Position numbers and translations under genes: made by a program. The notes below the pieces were generated by a model that did not search any database, was not told where the DNA came from, and was given only the letters and a program-made list of their open reading frames with translations. A stretch of 64,000 bases of DNA, from contig MOWL01000051.1 of the NCBI GenBank assembly GCA_002110485.1, positions 1 to 64,000 of the forward strand, in the 5' to 3' direction. This stretch comes from Emergomyces orientalis (taxonomy: Eukaryota > Ascomycota > Eurotiomycetes > Onygenales > Ajellomycetaceae). Shown here piece by piece: positions 1 to 10,422 of the stretch (the stretch's first letter is position 1; the number at the start of each line of letters is the position of its first letter).

Positions 1-66
1 CCCTAACCCTAACCCTAACCCTAACCCTAACCCTAACCCTAACCCTAACCCTAACCCTAACCCTAA
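1..66. repeat. telomeric repeat, (CCCTAA)11
   Basis: Eleven perfect tandem CCCTAA units occupy the first 66 bases, the C-strand form of the TTAGGG repeat used by most filamentous fungi. It marks the left chromosome end, with the rest of the window running inward. The array stops abruptly at GAATCG and unique sequence begins at once, with no degenerate repeats or telomere-associated satellite between. Confidence 0.97.
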
Positions 67-613
67 GAATCGTGCGGCCGCGTACGAGACCAGCACCGAG
101 TCGAACTTGCGCTGGGGGACGTGGTGCTGGATGATGGCCAGGCTGAACTGCAGCACGATTGGCCAGGACTACGGCAAAGTACTTCACACTCTACTTCTGG
201 TTAAACAGTGTCTGGAGATATGCTTCGTGCCAGAGCATTGCATCTTGATCAGACACCTTCCACTGGTGCTCTCTATTGTAGTGTTGGCGGATCTGATCGG
301 TGTTGACCGACCGATAGCTGCAGCCGGCGTGGTGGCAGAGAAAGTCTCTGATGATCAGCAGCTCTACAATCTTGGCGACCCCATTCTCTGGCTGCACCAC
401 ATCGACACGCGAGGCTGCCACCGGCTTCAGTGAATTGAATGATTTGATTCGCCTCTGCTCTAAGCTCTCTATGTGATGTTTCTCCAGCAGATGCCGTCCC
501 AGGTTCTGGCGGGTGTAGCAGCAGCTGTGTGTGGTGCAGACAATCACACAGTACTGCGGCAGAACACAAAGATAAGATGGAATTGAATCAACAACAGATT
601 CTGACTGAGACAT
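67..613 (-). pseudogene. OrsD/DUF3505-type C2H2-like zinc-finger protein, cut off at the telomere
   Basis: The frame from ATG at 613 to a TAG at 191 (140 aa) has two Cys/His units: an N-terminal one with HLLEKHH, and a second of C-x4-C-x12-H-x4-H form (FLCHHAGC ... HYNREH). This spacing resembles the OrsD/DUF3505 domain common in fungal subtelomeric genes, sometimes ahead of a RecQ-like telomere-linked helicase. After the TAG the same frame stays open (SVKYFAVVL...) to base 67, where telomere repeats begin. The protein is therefore either closed by the TAG or, more likely, a broken gene whose 3' part was lost at the chromosome end. Transcription would run toward the telomere. The family call is by eye from motif spacing. 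Confidence 0.55.
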
Positions 614-1066
614 GATTGATTGATTGAATGATTGAACTAATTAACTAACTGACTAAAGAGAATACAGTGTTGAAATTGTCAAGAAATAGTAAAATGTTAA
701 GATGACATTGAAAAGAACTTGCTTAATATTCAGAGACTGAAGTTATTTTATATGATCATCACTGAAGTGTCAAACTCTTTCTGACTTAGCTCAGAGACTT
801 CAAGTTAGTACACTTGAAACATCTCTATACTTCTCTGCTACTTTTTTCATTGAAGAGCAAGAAATGATTGATAATTGATGAAGTTTTTAATGGCAGTCAA
901 TCTGAACAGAATTGAATGAGTTTTTTGGCTGCTGTCAAAGTTCTCAATCCACCCTCTGAAATCAGAGCTAAATCCATGTTGATTTGATTAATAACACTCG
1001 ACGTGTTGGCTGACTAAGCAGGGGCTCAGCTGCTGGCCCTCCAACCCCTTCCATTTTGGCGGCCGC
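614..1066. other. AT-rich spacer, nothing recognised
   Basis: No coding frame or RNA gene is supported here. The stretch is AT-rich apart from its last ~60 bases, which are GC-richer and contain the perfect palindrome TTGGCGGCCGCCAA near 1056-1069. Confidence 0.5.
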
Positions 1067-1382
1067 CAAAAAGTGGATGCAGTGGCTGCAGGAAGGTATC
1101 TACACCTGCGGCCACGGTGATAAGTGTATATATATATATAGATATATTCGAGTTAGAATAGAAGCAGTGGTGTGCTAGTGTCATAGTGTAATGGTGTAGT
1201 CAGCTCATCAGTTCAGTATAGAGTTTGATTTTCCCTTCCCATGAACAGGTTAATCAATCCGGCCTGTCAGTCTGGCATAGAGTTCGATTTCCCCTTCCCA
1301 CAAAGGGGCTAATCGGTCCGGCACATCTGGCACCGAGAAAAGTGGATGGAGTGATTGCAGAAAGATATCTACATTCATGACC
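1067..1382 (+). repeat. short repeats with tRNA-promoter-like boxes (possible SINE relic)
   Basis: Two things repeat. A ~40-nt block starting AAAAGTGGATG and ending TATCTACA occurs at 1068-1107 and again at 1338-1376. Between them a ~46-nt block (ATAGAGTTYGATTT ... TCCGGC) occurs at 1218-1263 and 1277-1323, offset 59. TAGTGTAATGG at 1184-1194 resembles a tRNA A box, and GAGTTTGATTTTC at 1221-1233 resembles a B box, at roughly tRNA spacing (37 nt). No intact tRNA fold is evident. A tRNA-derived SINE or a small non-autonomous element flanked by its own duplication are the likeliest explanations. Confidence 0.35.
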
Positions 1383-1671
1383 TGAAGATGATATTCTGTA
1401 GTTCATTGATGCATTCATTTGTTTATTTGATGCTGGGTGATTTGAATTCTAAGATTAACTCTAGAACCTCGGCCGGCCGCTCTTGTAACTCTAAATGACT
1501 GCACATATAAAATAGCACGCAGATTCTTCCATGGATTCTGACAACCACACCCTCAGCCCAAGCGTCGCCACGATCGAGTGTGGAGATGACTCGAGCTACT
1601 GAGAACAGTGTGACATCTTCAAATACTGAAATCATTGAGAAACGCGGGCTCCATGGCAACATCTGGGCGGG

Positions 1672-1698
1672 GTGACTTTCAGCGGTGACTTTCAGCGG
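1672..1698. repeat. 13-bp tandem duplication
   Basis: GTGACTTTCAGCG occurs twice in direct contact immediately upstream of the gypsy relic. It may be a replication slip; no function is apparent. Confidence 0.6.
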
Positions 1699-1775
1699 GC
1701 GCCAACCCGGATCGGGCGTAGCGCGGATGGGTTTTTGGTGAGGGGATTGGCGACTCACGCTGTTAGTTGTCGTGG

Positions 1776-2334
1776 AATAGCTTTACTCTCTGAGAGTTCT
1801 CAGAACTCAATTGAGCAAGCAGAATTAATTCTAGCAAGACTAAAAGATGCAGCAACCTGGGCCCAGACTTCAATGACAAATGCCCAGCAGGAACAAGAAC
1901 TCCAGGCTAATCATTATCAAGATACTGCTCTGAAATACAGAGTTAATGACACTGTTCAACTGAATTTGAAGAATGTGTCTACACTTCAGTCTTCAAAGAA
2001 GCTGAATGTTCAGAACAGAAAGTTCAAGATAATAGAGAGAATTGGCTCTCATATCTATTAATTGAATACACTATCTGGAATTCATAATGTTTTTCATGTG
2101 AATTTACTTTGTTCTGCTGCTGGAGACCTGCTGCCATCTCAAATCTGCCATGAACCCCAACCACCGGCATGGGCACGAGGAGTACTATGTTGAGAAAATT
2201 CTTAAAAAGAAGATTAGATACTGCCAGAAGTATTATCTGATTAAATGAGTGAGCTGAACTGCTCTTATCTGAATAAAGACATCTCTAATGAAGAAGACTC
2301 AGGCTCTCAATGACTATCTGTAAAGGATCATGAA
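1776..2334 (+). pseudogene. Ty3/gypsy retrotransposon Pol remnant (integrase C-terminus)
   Basis: From about 1776 the frame reads SIEQAELILARLKDA, then a run with KYRVNDTVQLNLKNV and KLNVQNRKFKIIERIGS, ending in TAA at 2059-2061. After the stop, HNVFHVNLL and LLPSQICHEP follow. This order (integrase C-terminal helix, KYRVGDxVWL beta strand, RKFGPFKI-like segment, HxVFHVSLL) is characteristic of the C-terminal end of chromoviral Ty3/gypsy integrases. Trp and Arg codons expected in the family are replaced and several stops follow, as expected of a C-to-T-mutated relic. The remainder of gag-pol is absent. Confidence 0.75.
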
Positions 2335-2563
2335 AGAGGAGAAGAGGGGTAATGTCAGAGGTTGAACCTCTATATAATTATGTGAACTCAGACTAGCCGG
2401 CTCCCGCGCTAGTGGCTAGCCCTTGCTTGCAATCTGTGCTTAAAGCACTTTTCTACACACTTTTTGCACTTCTTTCTTTTCTTTCTCTTTTCTTTCTTAA
2501 GCTTTTCTTCTTGTATATTAGGCACAATATAGTTCTTTCATATCTAATTGCTCGCCCCTTACA
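2335..2563 (+). mobile_element. 3' LTR of the gypsy remnant, with polypurine tract
   Basis: A purine-rich tract (2335-2352) directly precedes TGTCAGAGG at 2353, and the unit ends ...CCCTTACA at 2563, giving a 211-bp TG...CA long terminal repeat. Position after the integrase remnant and the tract at its 5' edge fit a plus-strand 3' LTR. Pyrimidine-rich tracts lie inside. No matching 5' LTR is seen upstream, so the element is 5'-truncated or was rearranged. Confidence 0.7.
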
Positions 2564-2570
2564 GTATTCA

Positions 2571-2718
2571 TAGATGATAAGCTGGAATTCAAAATCAAAC
2601 ACATCATCTGAAAAAAGATACAAGAAGACAAAACTTATCTGAAAGTCAAGTGAAAAAAATACAATGATCTAATCTTAAAGCTTTACAATATTATAGTGAA
2701 TGACATCTCCAAATAATT
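2571..2718 (+). pseudogene. chromodomain-like retrotransposon fragment
   Basis: Read in one frame from about 2574, the stretch gives LEFKIKHII-stop-KKI ... TYLKVK-stop-KKYNDL ... NIIVND. Aligned by eye with chromodomains of Ty3/gypsy integrases (E-V-E-x-I-L, YLVKWKGY, W-E-P, N-L), both stops are TGA and the second sits at the conserved Trp of the VKW core. It lies just past the LTR and is probably a piece of a second gypsy copy. Confidence 0.45.
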
Positions 2719-4332
2719 AAGGCATTTGAGCAGAGAAGGCCGCGAGGGCAATCACACAAAAGCATGCTCTGAAAAACAACTGATATCTCATTGCAACAGT
2801 GTCTACATACATTGTCCTCATCAACTACTCGCCGTACTGCTCGTCCGCCCACCCCATATCCTATTCAGTTCCGATATCACCGCATTCGTAAAAAAATAGA
2901 CAACAAAGGAAATAAAGAAATGACACAAGGAAATCCGCCCCTTGACACCACCTGGCACCCGCCTACCAGCACCACATCCACACATATTCATAAGTTCAAC
3001 TTATTCGATATCTACCAACCTTCTTCCGACGCCCATCCTTTTCCGCGAGGGGGACTATCGTGGGCAACACCCACGCTCCCTAGTACGTTCGCTATATTAT
3101 ATATTCGCCTATATAATCTTATCGCTATAGCTTCGTACGTACCTACCTAGCTATAGCATTACCCTTACCTTCCGCAGAGCATACGTGCCTACCTACTATA
3201 TCATTTATCATTCCTTCCGCATGCGGAAGATGCCTGTATTTAGTTATTTATATTCTTTCGCTGATTAGCAGTGAAAGATGAAGAATCAGACATTCTTTTA
3301 CTACTATTTTGACGTATACGTTCTATCGCACGTAGCAGAGCTAGTCTGATTCAGCTGACTCAATTTAATTTAATATGACAGATGCAAAATCTGATCTGAA
3401 TTTTAATAATATCGATAATATCAACTCAATTTAATTTTCTTTGACACGTGCTAACCTGATTCGATTTATTAAACAGACATTTGAATTTCTGTAACAGGCA
3501 TACGCCTGCTCTCTATTCTGCCGCCTCTTCTGTTCTCTATTCTTTCTAACATCTCTAGCCCTTCACTCCTTCTCAATTTGTTTTTATCTATTCCATGCAT
3601 GTATTTAAATCGTCCCCTGATACTCCGTAGAGATAGAGAGAATTAAACATGATGATTGGTAGTTGTTTAAGGTTAGGGCTAGTCTAGGGCTAAATTTCTA
3701 ATTTAGTAGCATAAATGGGAGGTTTATCGAGCCAAATTTATCAGTTTGGTTCAGTCGCGGACCCCCCCCCCCCTTTTGTAGATTATTCCTGGAGGTTTAA
3801 TTTTGCACTGTACTAGAATATGTACAAAGTCAAATATTCATTTAATCCAATAATAAAATAAGTAACTGATAAACAGTGAAACGGGGAAGAATGCTGCACC
3901 TCACGTGGCAGCTAGCAGGGAGAGAAGGATCAGAGAAAAACGTGCATAAAATTCTTCATTAACTAGAACTAATCTCCGCCGAAAAATCTCTGCTAGCTAA
4001 AAGAAATGTGTATATAAATCATTGTTGAATCTTCTTCGAATCTTCATTATAGAGGCGGGACGTAGTTGATCTATATAATATTTAGACTACTCGCCACTAT
4101 ATCCTTCTTCTCCGAGACCAGTAGTTTCGCCCACCACACTGCCTTCCGTGTTTTTCCTAATGGGCTTTGCTACAATGATGGCCTTGAAACAACTGAATGG
4201 AGGAGATTGAAACAAGGTGTCATAAAAGCCCAGACGCATTACACCATCTAGCATAGTGCACACTTCAAATATTAAGAATTACTGTCAGTCAGAAATGTTG
4301 TAAATAGCTAAGAGAATAACAGAGATAACTTG
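2719..4332. other. gene-free subtelomeric stretch
   Basis: Open frames here (for example 2791-3150 and 4066-4251) have no recognisable domain and biased, AT-driven composition. A run of 12 C lies at 3762-3773. Nothing else is supported. Confidence 0.45.
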
Positions 4333-5022
4333 TCACTTACACAGCCAGCCCTTTGAATTCTTCATGGCACTGTCCCAGGACAGGTGACGTTTTCCTGCAC
4401 TCAGATGCAAACCTGTTATGCCAGGCTCAGCGGTGGCTAATCCATAGTATAACCCTAGCACATTTTAATTGGGTTAGCTAGCAGGTTCAAACACAGTGAA
4501 TAACAACAAGCGGATGCTTTTGACAGCTCTATGAATATAGAGTTAGAAAGAGTAAGTTTAGACAATTAAATTCATACCTGATGAGGCAGTACTGTTATCC
4601 AAATTGAGAAACAAGCGCCCGTGATCAGCTGAATTGAATATAAGATGTGTCTCCTTATCAAATGAGACTGGTGTAGCATCTTTTTTGTTCTGCAGAGCAG
4701 AAATGGCAAGATTACCCCCATCATCTTCTTTTACTGACACCCAAAATTTGTTGTCGTTTGTTTTGATTTTAAGATAAAATTTTTCTTCAGGTGATGGTGG
4801 AATGTGGCTTAGTGATGAAAGCCCTGATCGTGGGGGTACAGATGTCATAAAGGTTGATGATGAAGAGAAGAATGATGGTGTTGATTCTGATGTAAATGGT
4901 AAGGCCGTGGACCAGGTCAGAGATGAAACCATGGACACTGAGCTGATAGCTGCTGCAGATACTAGGCTACCTGCAGTCAAAAGCAGATAAAGTGAACTGA
5001 AATACACAGAAGAGTGCAGCAT
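4333..5022 (-). CDS. small secreted protein, two exons, function unknown
   Basis: Proposed exons are 5022-4578 and 4412-4333 on the minus strand, giving 174 aa. The ATG at 5022 is chosen because it starts a typical signal peptide (MLHSSVYFSSLYLLLTAGS, then Ala-rich); the open frame extends upstream but without a leader. A Ser/Thr-rich stretch follows, then a compact C-terminal region with KFWVSVKE, ATPVSFD, LFLNLDNSTASSG and, across the intron, LSWDSAMKNSKGW. The 165-nt intron has GTATGA and AACAG borders and preserves phase; a GTAAGT at the end of exon 2 leaves room for a further exon. It is the only apparently intact gene in the first 23 kb. I do not recognise a named family; a secreted, perhaps lineage-specific protein is the inference. 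Confidence 0.5.
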
Positions 5023-7639
5023 TTTCAGTTTTTCAACAAATGTCTGCTTTGAGGGTTTCTTTCTGCACAGAGCAATCTGTGATGGATGTGATGTTAAGTA
5101 TAAAGAGAAAATAGACAACTTGAGATTATGCTTCACAAGAAAATGCAAAAAAAAATCAATAGAAGAAAGAGTAGACGGACCTGACAGCGAGCTTTCTGAC
5201 AAGCAGCTGGCCGTGGATTTATCTCTGGAACTTTACTAAGAATATGTAGATATATCGATACTATTTCGGAAGGGATTCATATATAAGATTCAACGTATAT
5301 TTGCATTAGGTCAGAACGATTCGTTGGCCCCTAGAACGTAGGGTTCAATGAATAGTTATATACTCACTTGAAGCCCATTCGGCTCCGAGAATTCTGCTAT
5401 ACATTCTATACAAAATCTATATAAGCATCACAGATTCAATTCTCTGCTTTTCTGAATGAGATATTCAAGAAAGAGATCTGAGTATTATGTAAAAAAATGT
5501 GAAACTAGCCTCTCTTATACTATAACTTAACTGCTGAATAAGAATCTTAGCTCTAGATTATTTCTAACTTTAATCAGATCACACACATACTATCTATATA
5601 TTTAATGTTCATCAACAACTTACAGTGTTGCATTGTTTATGCTACATAATTGAACACATATATATTTATAGATGTCATGATTCATCATGCATCTGAATAA
5701 GTTTCCGGATTTTTTCATGAAATTTTTAAGTGATAGAAAGTAGTAGTTTGTAGAAAAACGTACAGCTCTCTGAAAAATCAGCAATTGACTTAATGAAACC
5801 ATCATCATTCTAGATCTATTGTTACATCACAAGCTTTAGCGTGTCACTTATGGCGCTAGCGCCTAGCTAGCGCCTTACATACACACAGATTCCCTGCCAC
5901 TCTGAAAAGACTTGAGACTTAACCTTGATCAGAGATTAGCTAGATATCACTATGCACTACTAGATATCACGGCCCTTATATACATATCTCATTATTATTA
6001 TTAATCCCTCGCTATTAGCTTCTCACATTGTCTATTCGGCGCTACGCCCTCATATATAGCCTCTGACCTCATTGTTTCATGTGTGGCAAATATGACAAGC
6101 AGTTGTCCCACATGCTCAAACATATGTATTTGTTTTTAATATGTAATATCAATGATGTCATATTCAAGAAGAGCTTAGACTGAATAGTTAAAACTCTGCC
6201 ACTTTATAACTATTGAAGTGGAATAAGGGGTTGTGCGCTTTTGGCGGCACGTGGGCAGGAGCAGCGGAATCGTAAGGAGGTTGGTAAGTTCGCCGTGTAT
6301 ATAATATTCTATTCAACGAGCTATCCAAATAGCAATACAAAAGAACACGTAGGAGATTCAAATATAGAAGAAGAACAAGCAATCAATCACATATTAAATC
6401 ACACAATCAAAAGAAGCAATCTCACTGCTCTGCGTACAATCAATCTTCGCCGAATCCACATATCAAAGGATGAGAATATGAGGCAGCCGCGCCAACAAAT
6501 ATATGAGGCGGTCTCGGCGAAAAGTAATACCACGCCGAGATTCCCCACCACACTATGTATTGTGCTATTCTGAGTGTCTGAGATAGTATATCTGCATTAT
6601 CATATACAATAATAAAGTAGATAAAAAGTTGATACTGATATAATTAGAAATCTGCAGAAAATTGATTTTTTTATTCTGTCTAAATTCTCTATTAGCAGAA
6701 CAGTAGATAAAACTCAACACTTAATATTGATTTAAAAATTATGAAGAAATTATCACGACATTGAGAAAAATCACAGAATTTTAATGATATTTTTTTCATA
6801 TTTTTTGAATCAATATTGAGTGCACTATAGCGAAAATAAAAATGTCATACAAAATCAAATTGTGCATGTGACAATGTTGGCAAGATGTCATAGAGTGCAT
6901 CAAGCCTATCATATTGAACTATTATTATTATTATTATTATTAATTATTTAACGCCTGGAGACACATAAGCGGCTGACTAAGCAGACCGCCTCGGCCACAG
7001 AACCTCCCTAGGGGTATCAGGCGCGCCAGCGCAGTAGCTAGTCTACTGCCTGACAGGTTCTAGTTGGCCGAAGCCCTACTGTATTGTATATTACACATTA
7101 TCCTCCTTCCTGGAGGTTCTGATTGGGGTGCAGCTGAGGTGAAGCACTAGTACATATGAGATTGAAGGGACCTCAAAGCAGAGTTGTTAAGATCTGAGCA
7201 AGTATAGTCACCTGGATGTGGAGAGAAGTAATAGAGAAAGAGATATAATAAATATAGAAACAGAAAGAAGAAGAGTGAGTGAAGAGAGATGACATAGAGA
7301 AGAGATAGAAAGAGTGATTACAGATTTAGAATCAGTATTGAATTTTGATGAAGAAGAAAGTTTTTGAGCATCAGCTAGCAAAGAATTTTGCTTCTGTCTT
7401 AGTGCTAAGTATTCAGTTAAGTGTCTCTTTTGAGCTTGTGCAGAGTGATATAGATAATGTGTTAAACTGACTGAGTCTTCTTTCTTTTCAGCAGAAGAAG
7501 AAATGTTCTGGTGTTTTCTTGTGTTCACAGGCACATGTAAGAAGAGTGTCTTGATGATTTCATCTTTCATGATAGATGGTGAAGTCTCCATGGCCTGTTC
7601 TCGCTGCAAGTAGAGAGCTGAGATGCTGGCGGGGGAGGA
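5023..7639. other. repeat-rich spacer, no supported gene
   Basis: The stretch is AT-rich with GC-richer patches. A segment opening TGTTACATCAC at 5820, with a GCGCTAGCGCC palindromic block at 5850-5875 and TATATAGCC near 6053, could be a solo LTR, but I cannot fix its ends. A run of ATT triplets lies near 6915-6945. An open frame on the minus strand, 7609-7208, is low-complexity and unassigned; it might be the far 3' end of the neighbouring LINE. Confidence 0.35.
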
Positions 7640-7709
7640 AGAGCTCTGACAGAGAACATATGTCTATGGATGGTTTAGGCCTGAGGTATGGGTTTTTTGA
7701 GAGAGAGGA

Positions 7710-8225
7710 TCAGTACTTCTTGACAGCAGTTTGAAAGAGCTCTCGCGTGGCTAGCTTTGCCCGGGCAATAGTCATTTCTTGGGGCGTGTAGTCCATGAGT
7801 GTAGTTTGTTTTGCTAATCTATCTGCTGTTTTGTTGTCTTCAATATCTGCATGGCTGGGGCACCATCTGATGATAATCTGACGGGGCCTAGTTGTGTTAG
7901 AGGCGGAACTCATCCAGAAGTCCCGGAGGTCCTGGAATTCCTTAAATGTGACAGCTGATGTATCTGTAGAAAGAAGAGAGTGTAATCTGAGAGCTGTCTC
8001 TTCATTGTCAAGAGCTATGATAATATTTCTGGCAAAAGTGACAAAAGAGTGTTGTATTGCAGCTTGGAGATCAGCTACTGCAGCTAGAATCTCTGCATTG
8101 TATACTTCCGCAGTGGAGCCTAGAGGGAGTTTATCAAATGTAGAGAGAGAGATCTGCCTGCAGTATAGACAGTAATCTCTGCTGGCCTGTTCAGTGGGGT
8201 TCTTTGACCTGTCTGAGTAGATCAC
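7710..8225 (-). pseudogene. RNase H domain of family C ORF2
   Basis: The 171-aa open frame keeps the RNase H order: IYSDRS (first Asp), AEVYNAEI (Glu), IIALDNEETA (second Asp) and IIRWCPSHADIEDNKTADRLAK (His/Asp end of the fold). These are the four catalytic acidic positions expected in LINE RNase H domains, which remove the RNA template after reverse transcription. SDRS replaces the usual SDGS. It is the best preserved part of family C and is continuous with RT remnants upstream on the minus strand. Confidence 0.8.
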
Positions 8226-10420
8226 TATGTCTAGTGAGAAGACATTCTTGTTTAGTCAGTTCTTGAAGAAGAGAGAATCTTTCTCTCATTTAACTGTGCC
8301 AATTTTCTGAGCTCTACGTGTTCAGTCTTTCTCTGAGAGAAGCTCCCAGAGCGGTGAGAAGATTATTGTAGAGCATGTTAATATCTTGATGTTTCTCTGA
8401 ATCCATTTAAAATGAGAGGTGGACCATCTTCTGCAGAGAGAGTGTGATGAGTTCACAGCAGCTACTCTAACTGTGAGCCTGTTATGTATTCATTCAAGCC
8501 ATGCTGAAGCAGGGCCCCAGCCGGATTCCCGAAGGAGGACTGGGATCAGGGTTGTTTTATAGACTGAAAGAATCACTCTTGCAGCTAGATTAAAGATGAT
8601 CTGTATCTTGTTGACTGACTCTTTGAATGTGTGTTCAGAGAGCCATGTTTCTGTTCCATAAAATAGAGAGCTGAAGACGCAGCCTTGAACTGTCTATCTA
8701 AGTAGAAGAGTTGAGATTTCAAAGAAGACTTCATTAAGAGATTTAACATGTTGAGTGATTATTCTGGCTTTAATACAGGCTCAGTGAATGTGTTCTCTAA
8801 ATTGTAGTTTTCTGTCAAAGAATATTCCAAGTCATCTGATAGTATTATTTGAAGTAATAGTGCGATCTTCTACTTGCAGTGAAGATTCAGTATAGATTCT
8901 TTTTCTATATAGATATTTGTGAAACATGAGATTATCGCCACACATTCATTGGCTAAGACATACACACATGTTCAATTGCCACACTAATTGCCACACGGCG
9001 AACTCCGATGGAATCTCCACCAAATACGCCCTCATCTTCGCCGATCTTTAATATATTCGCCATTACATTGATTTTTCTACAAAGTCATAGGTATTCAGCT
9101 GAGAATATCACGATACGATCAATATAGCATGTAAATCACTCATATTATTGATGGATAGTTGTTGGGCAGCCTAAAATGGATTCACGGGTATAAATAGCCA
9201 TGGAAAACCCATAGATATTTAGCTAGAGCAGAGCTCAGAGCACACAGACCACAATACCATATATCTCAATATATTAATTCCTCCCTATATATGTGCATAT
9301 TATGCTAGCTTCACTCTCCGTCTTATCCTCCGTTTCATAATATTGTAGTTCTGTTTTATTCAAGTCAAAGTGAATACTGTTATTATTATCCCAGTTCAGT
9401 GTGCTTCTTAGAGTATTTTGAAGTTTATTTTCTACTGCTTCCAGATCTCTTCCGCTTTTTAGAATTGCTATGTCATCAGTGTATCCAAAGCGGCCCTTGG
9501 AGAGCCGGAGGAGAGGCTCAAGATAGAGTAAAAAGAGAATAGAAGAGACTGAAGAGCTCTGTGAAAGTTCACAAAGAATAGGAAAGATATCTGACTGAAT
9601 ATTGTCTAGTCAAATTCTAGTGATTCTTTGGAGAAGAAAGGATTTGACTCAATTGATAATGCAGATGGGCCAGCCCTGCTCTCTAAGTCAGGTTACTAGA
9701 CAGTTTCGCAGAACCCTGTCAAAGGCGCCTTTGATATCTAGTGTTATAATTTCAGCAAGTTTTTTCTGATTCCAGAGCTCTTGTACATCACAGGCCAGCG
9801 CTGTGGTAAGATCTGTTGCTGAGTGATGCTGTACTGCACTACATTAGTCTTTTCCTAGAATCTGGTAGCATATAGCAAGGTATGAGAGTTGTCTGACAAG
9901 AAGATATTCAAGTTCTTTTTCAAGACAAGAGAGAAGTGCAATTGAGTGATAGAATTTTGAAAGAGTACAGTTCTGCTTTTCTGTTTTTAATATAATAACT
10001 ATCTCTGTCTTTTTAAAGGCTTGCGGGTGTATTCCTTTATTGATACAGTTTTGAAAGAGTTGTGGGATGCACTCTTCTAGAGCTGGCCAGGCAGTTTTCA
10101 GAAATCTAGCTGGGACCCCATCAGCACCTGGAGAGGTGCTAGGGGTCTGGCAGGTAGCGCAGAAGGCTTCATTTTTAGTGATAGATGCTCAATGAATATC
10201 TCATTCTGGGACAACTGATGTATCAGAGGGGATGTCCTCCGTGTTCAATTGTCTAGCTAGAAGAGTATCATGGAGCAGAGCTGCTTTGCCTGTGAGAGAT
10301 TGCTTCAGAGTCCCATCTATGTATTTTAGTGAGGGGAATTGGTCTTGAGATTGATACTTGTGTCATTTGACAATTTAATATATCTCTGAAAGAGAAGATG
10401 CTTCTTCAATTTGTTTTCAA
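8226..10420 (-). pseudogene. reverse transcriptase domain of family C ORF2, broken
   Basis: Translated in pieces on the minus strand. Around 9480 it gives FGYTDDIAILKSGRD, the catalytic Y-x-D-D box, followed by HFDLNKTEL; beyond the insertion at 8925-9345 it resumes with TIRWLGIFFDRKLQF, the thumb-region motif, and KARIITQHVKSL. Upstream, around 9720, the Asp-containing palm segment before FDRVL is visible. Many stops and shifts mean no protein is made. Function when intact would be target-primed reverse transcription. Confidence 0.7.
8925..9345. mobile_element. insertion in the family C RT domain, possible solo LTR or MITE
   Basis: RT coding homology stops near 9345 and resumes near 8925, leaving about 420 bp of foreign sequence. 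It is richer in CpG than its host, so it arrived later or escaped mutation, and contains a TATA-like GGTATAAATAGCC near 9196. A similar block (TATAAAAGCCGCGGAAAATCCGTAG) occurs near 23421. I found no clear terminal inverted repeats or duplication, so the class stays open. Confidence 0.4.
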
Positions 10421-10422
10421 TT

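Noticed and set aside
71..84. GCGGCCGC next to the telomere as a cloning vector trace
   Set aside because: The site lies inside the continuing zinc-finger frame and a similar palindrome occurs naturally near 1060; no other vector sequence is present.
2791..3150. 119-aa frame in the subtelomere
   Set aside because: Composition-driven (Thr/Pro/His/Tyr-rich), no domain and no splice or promoter support.
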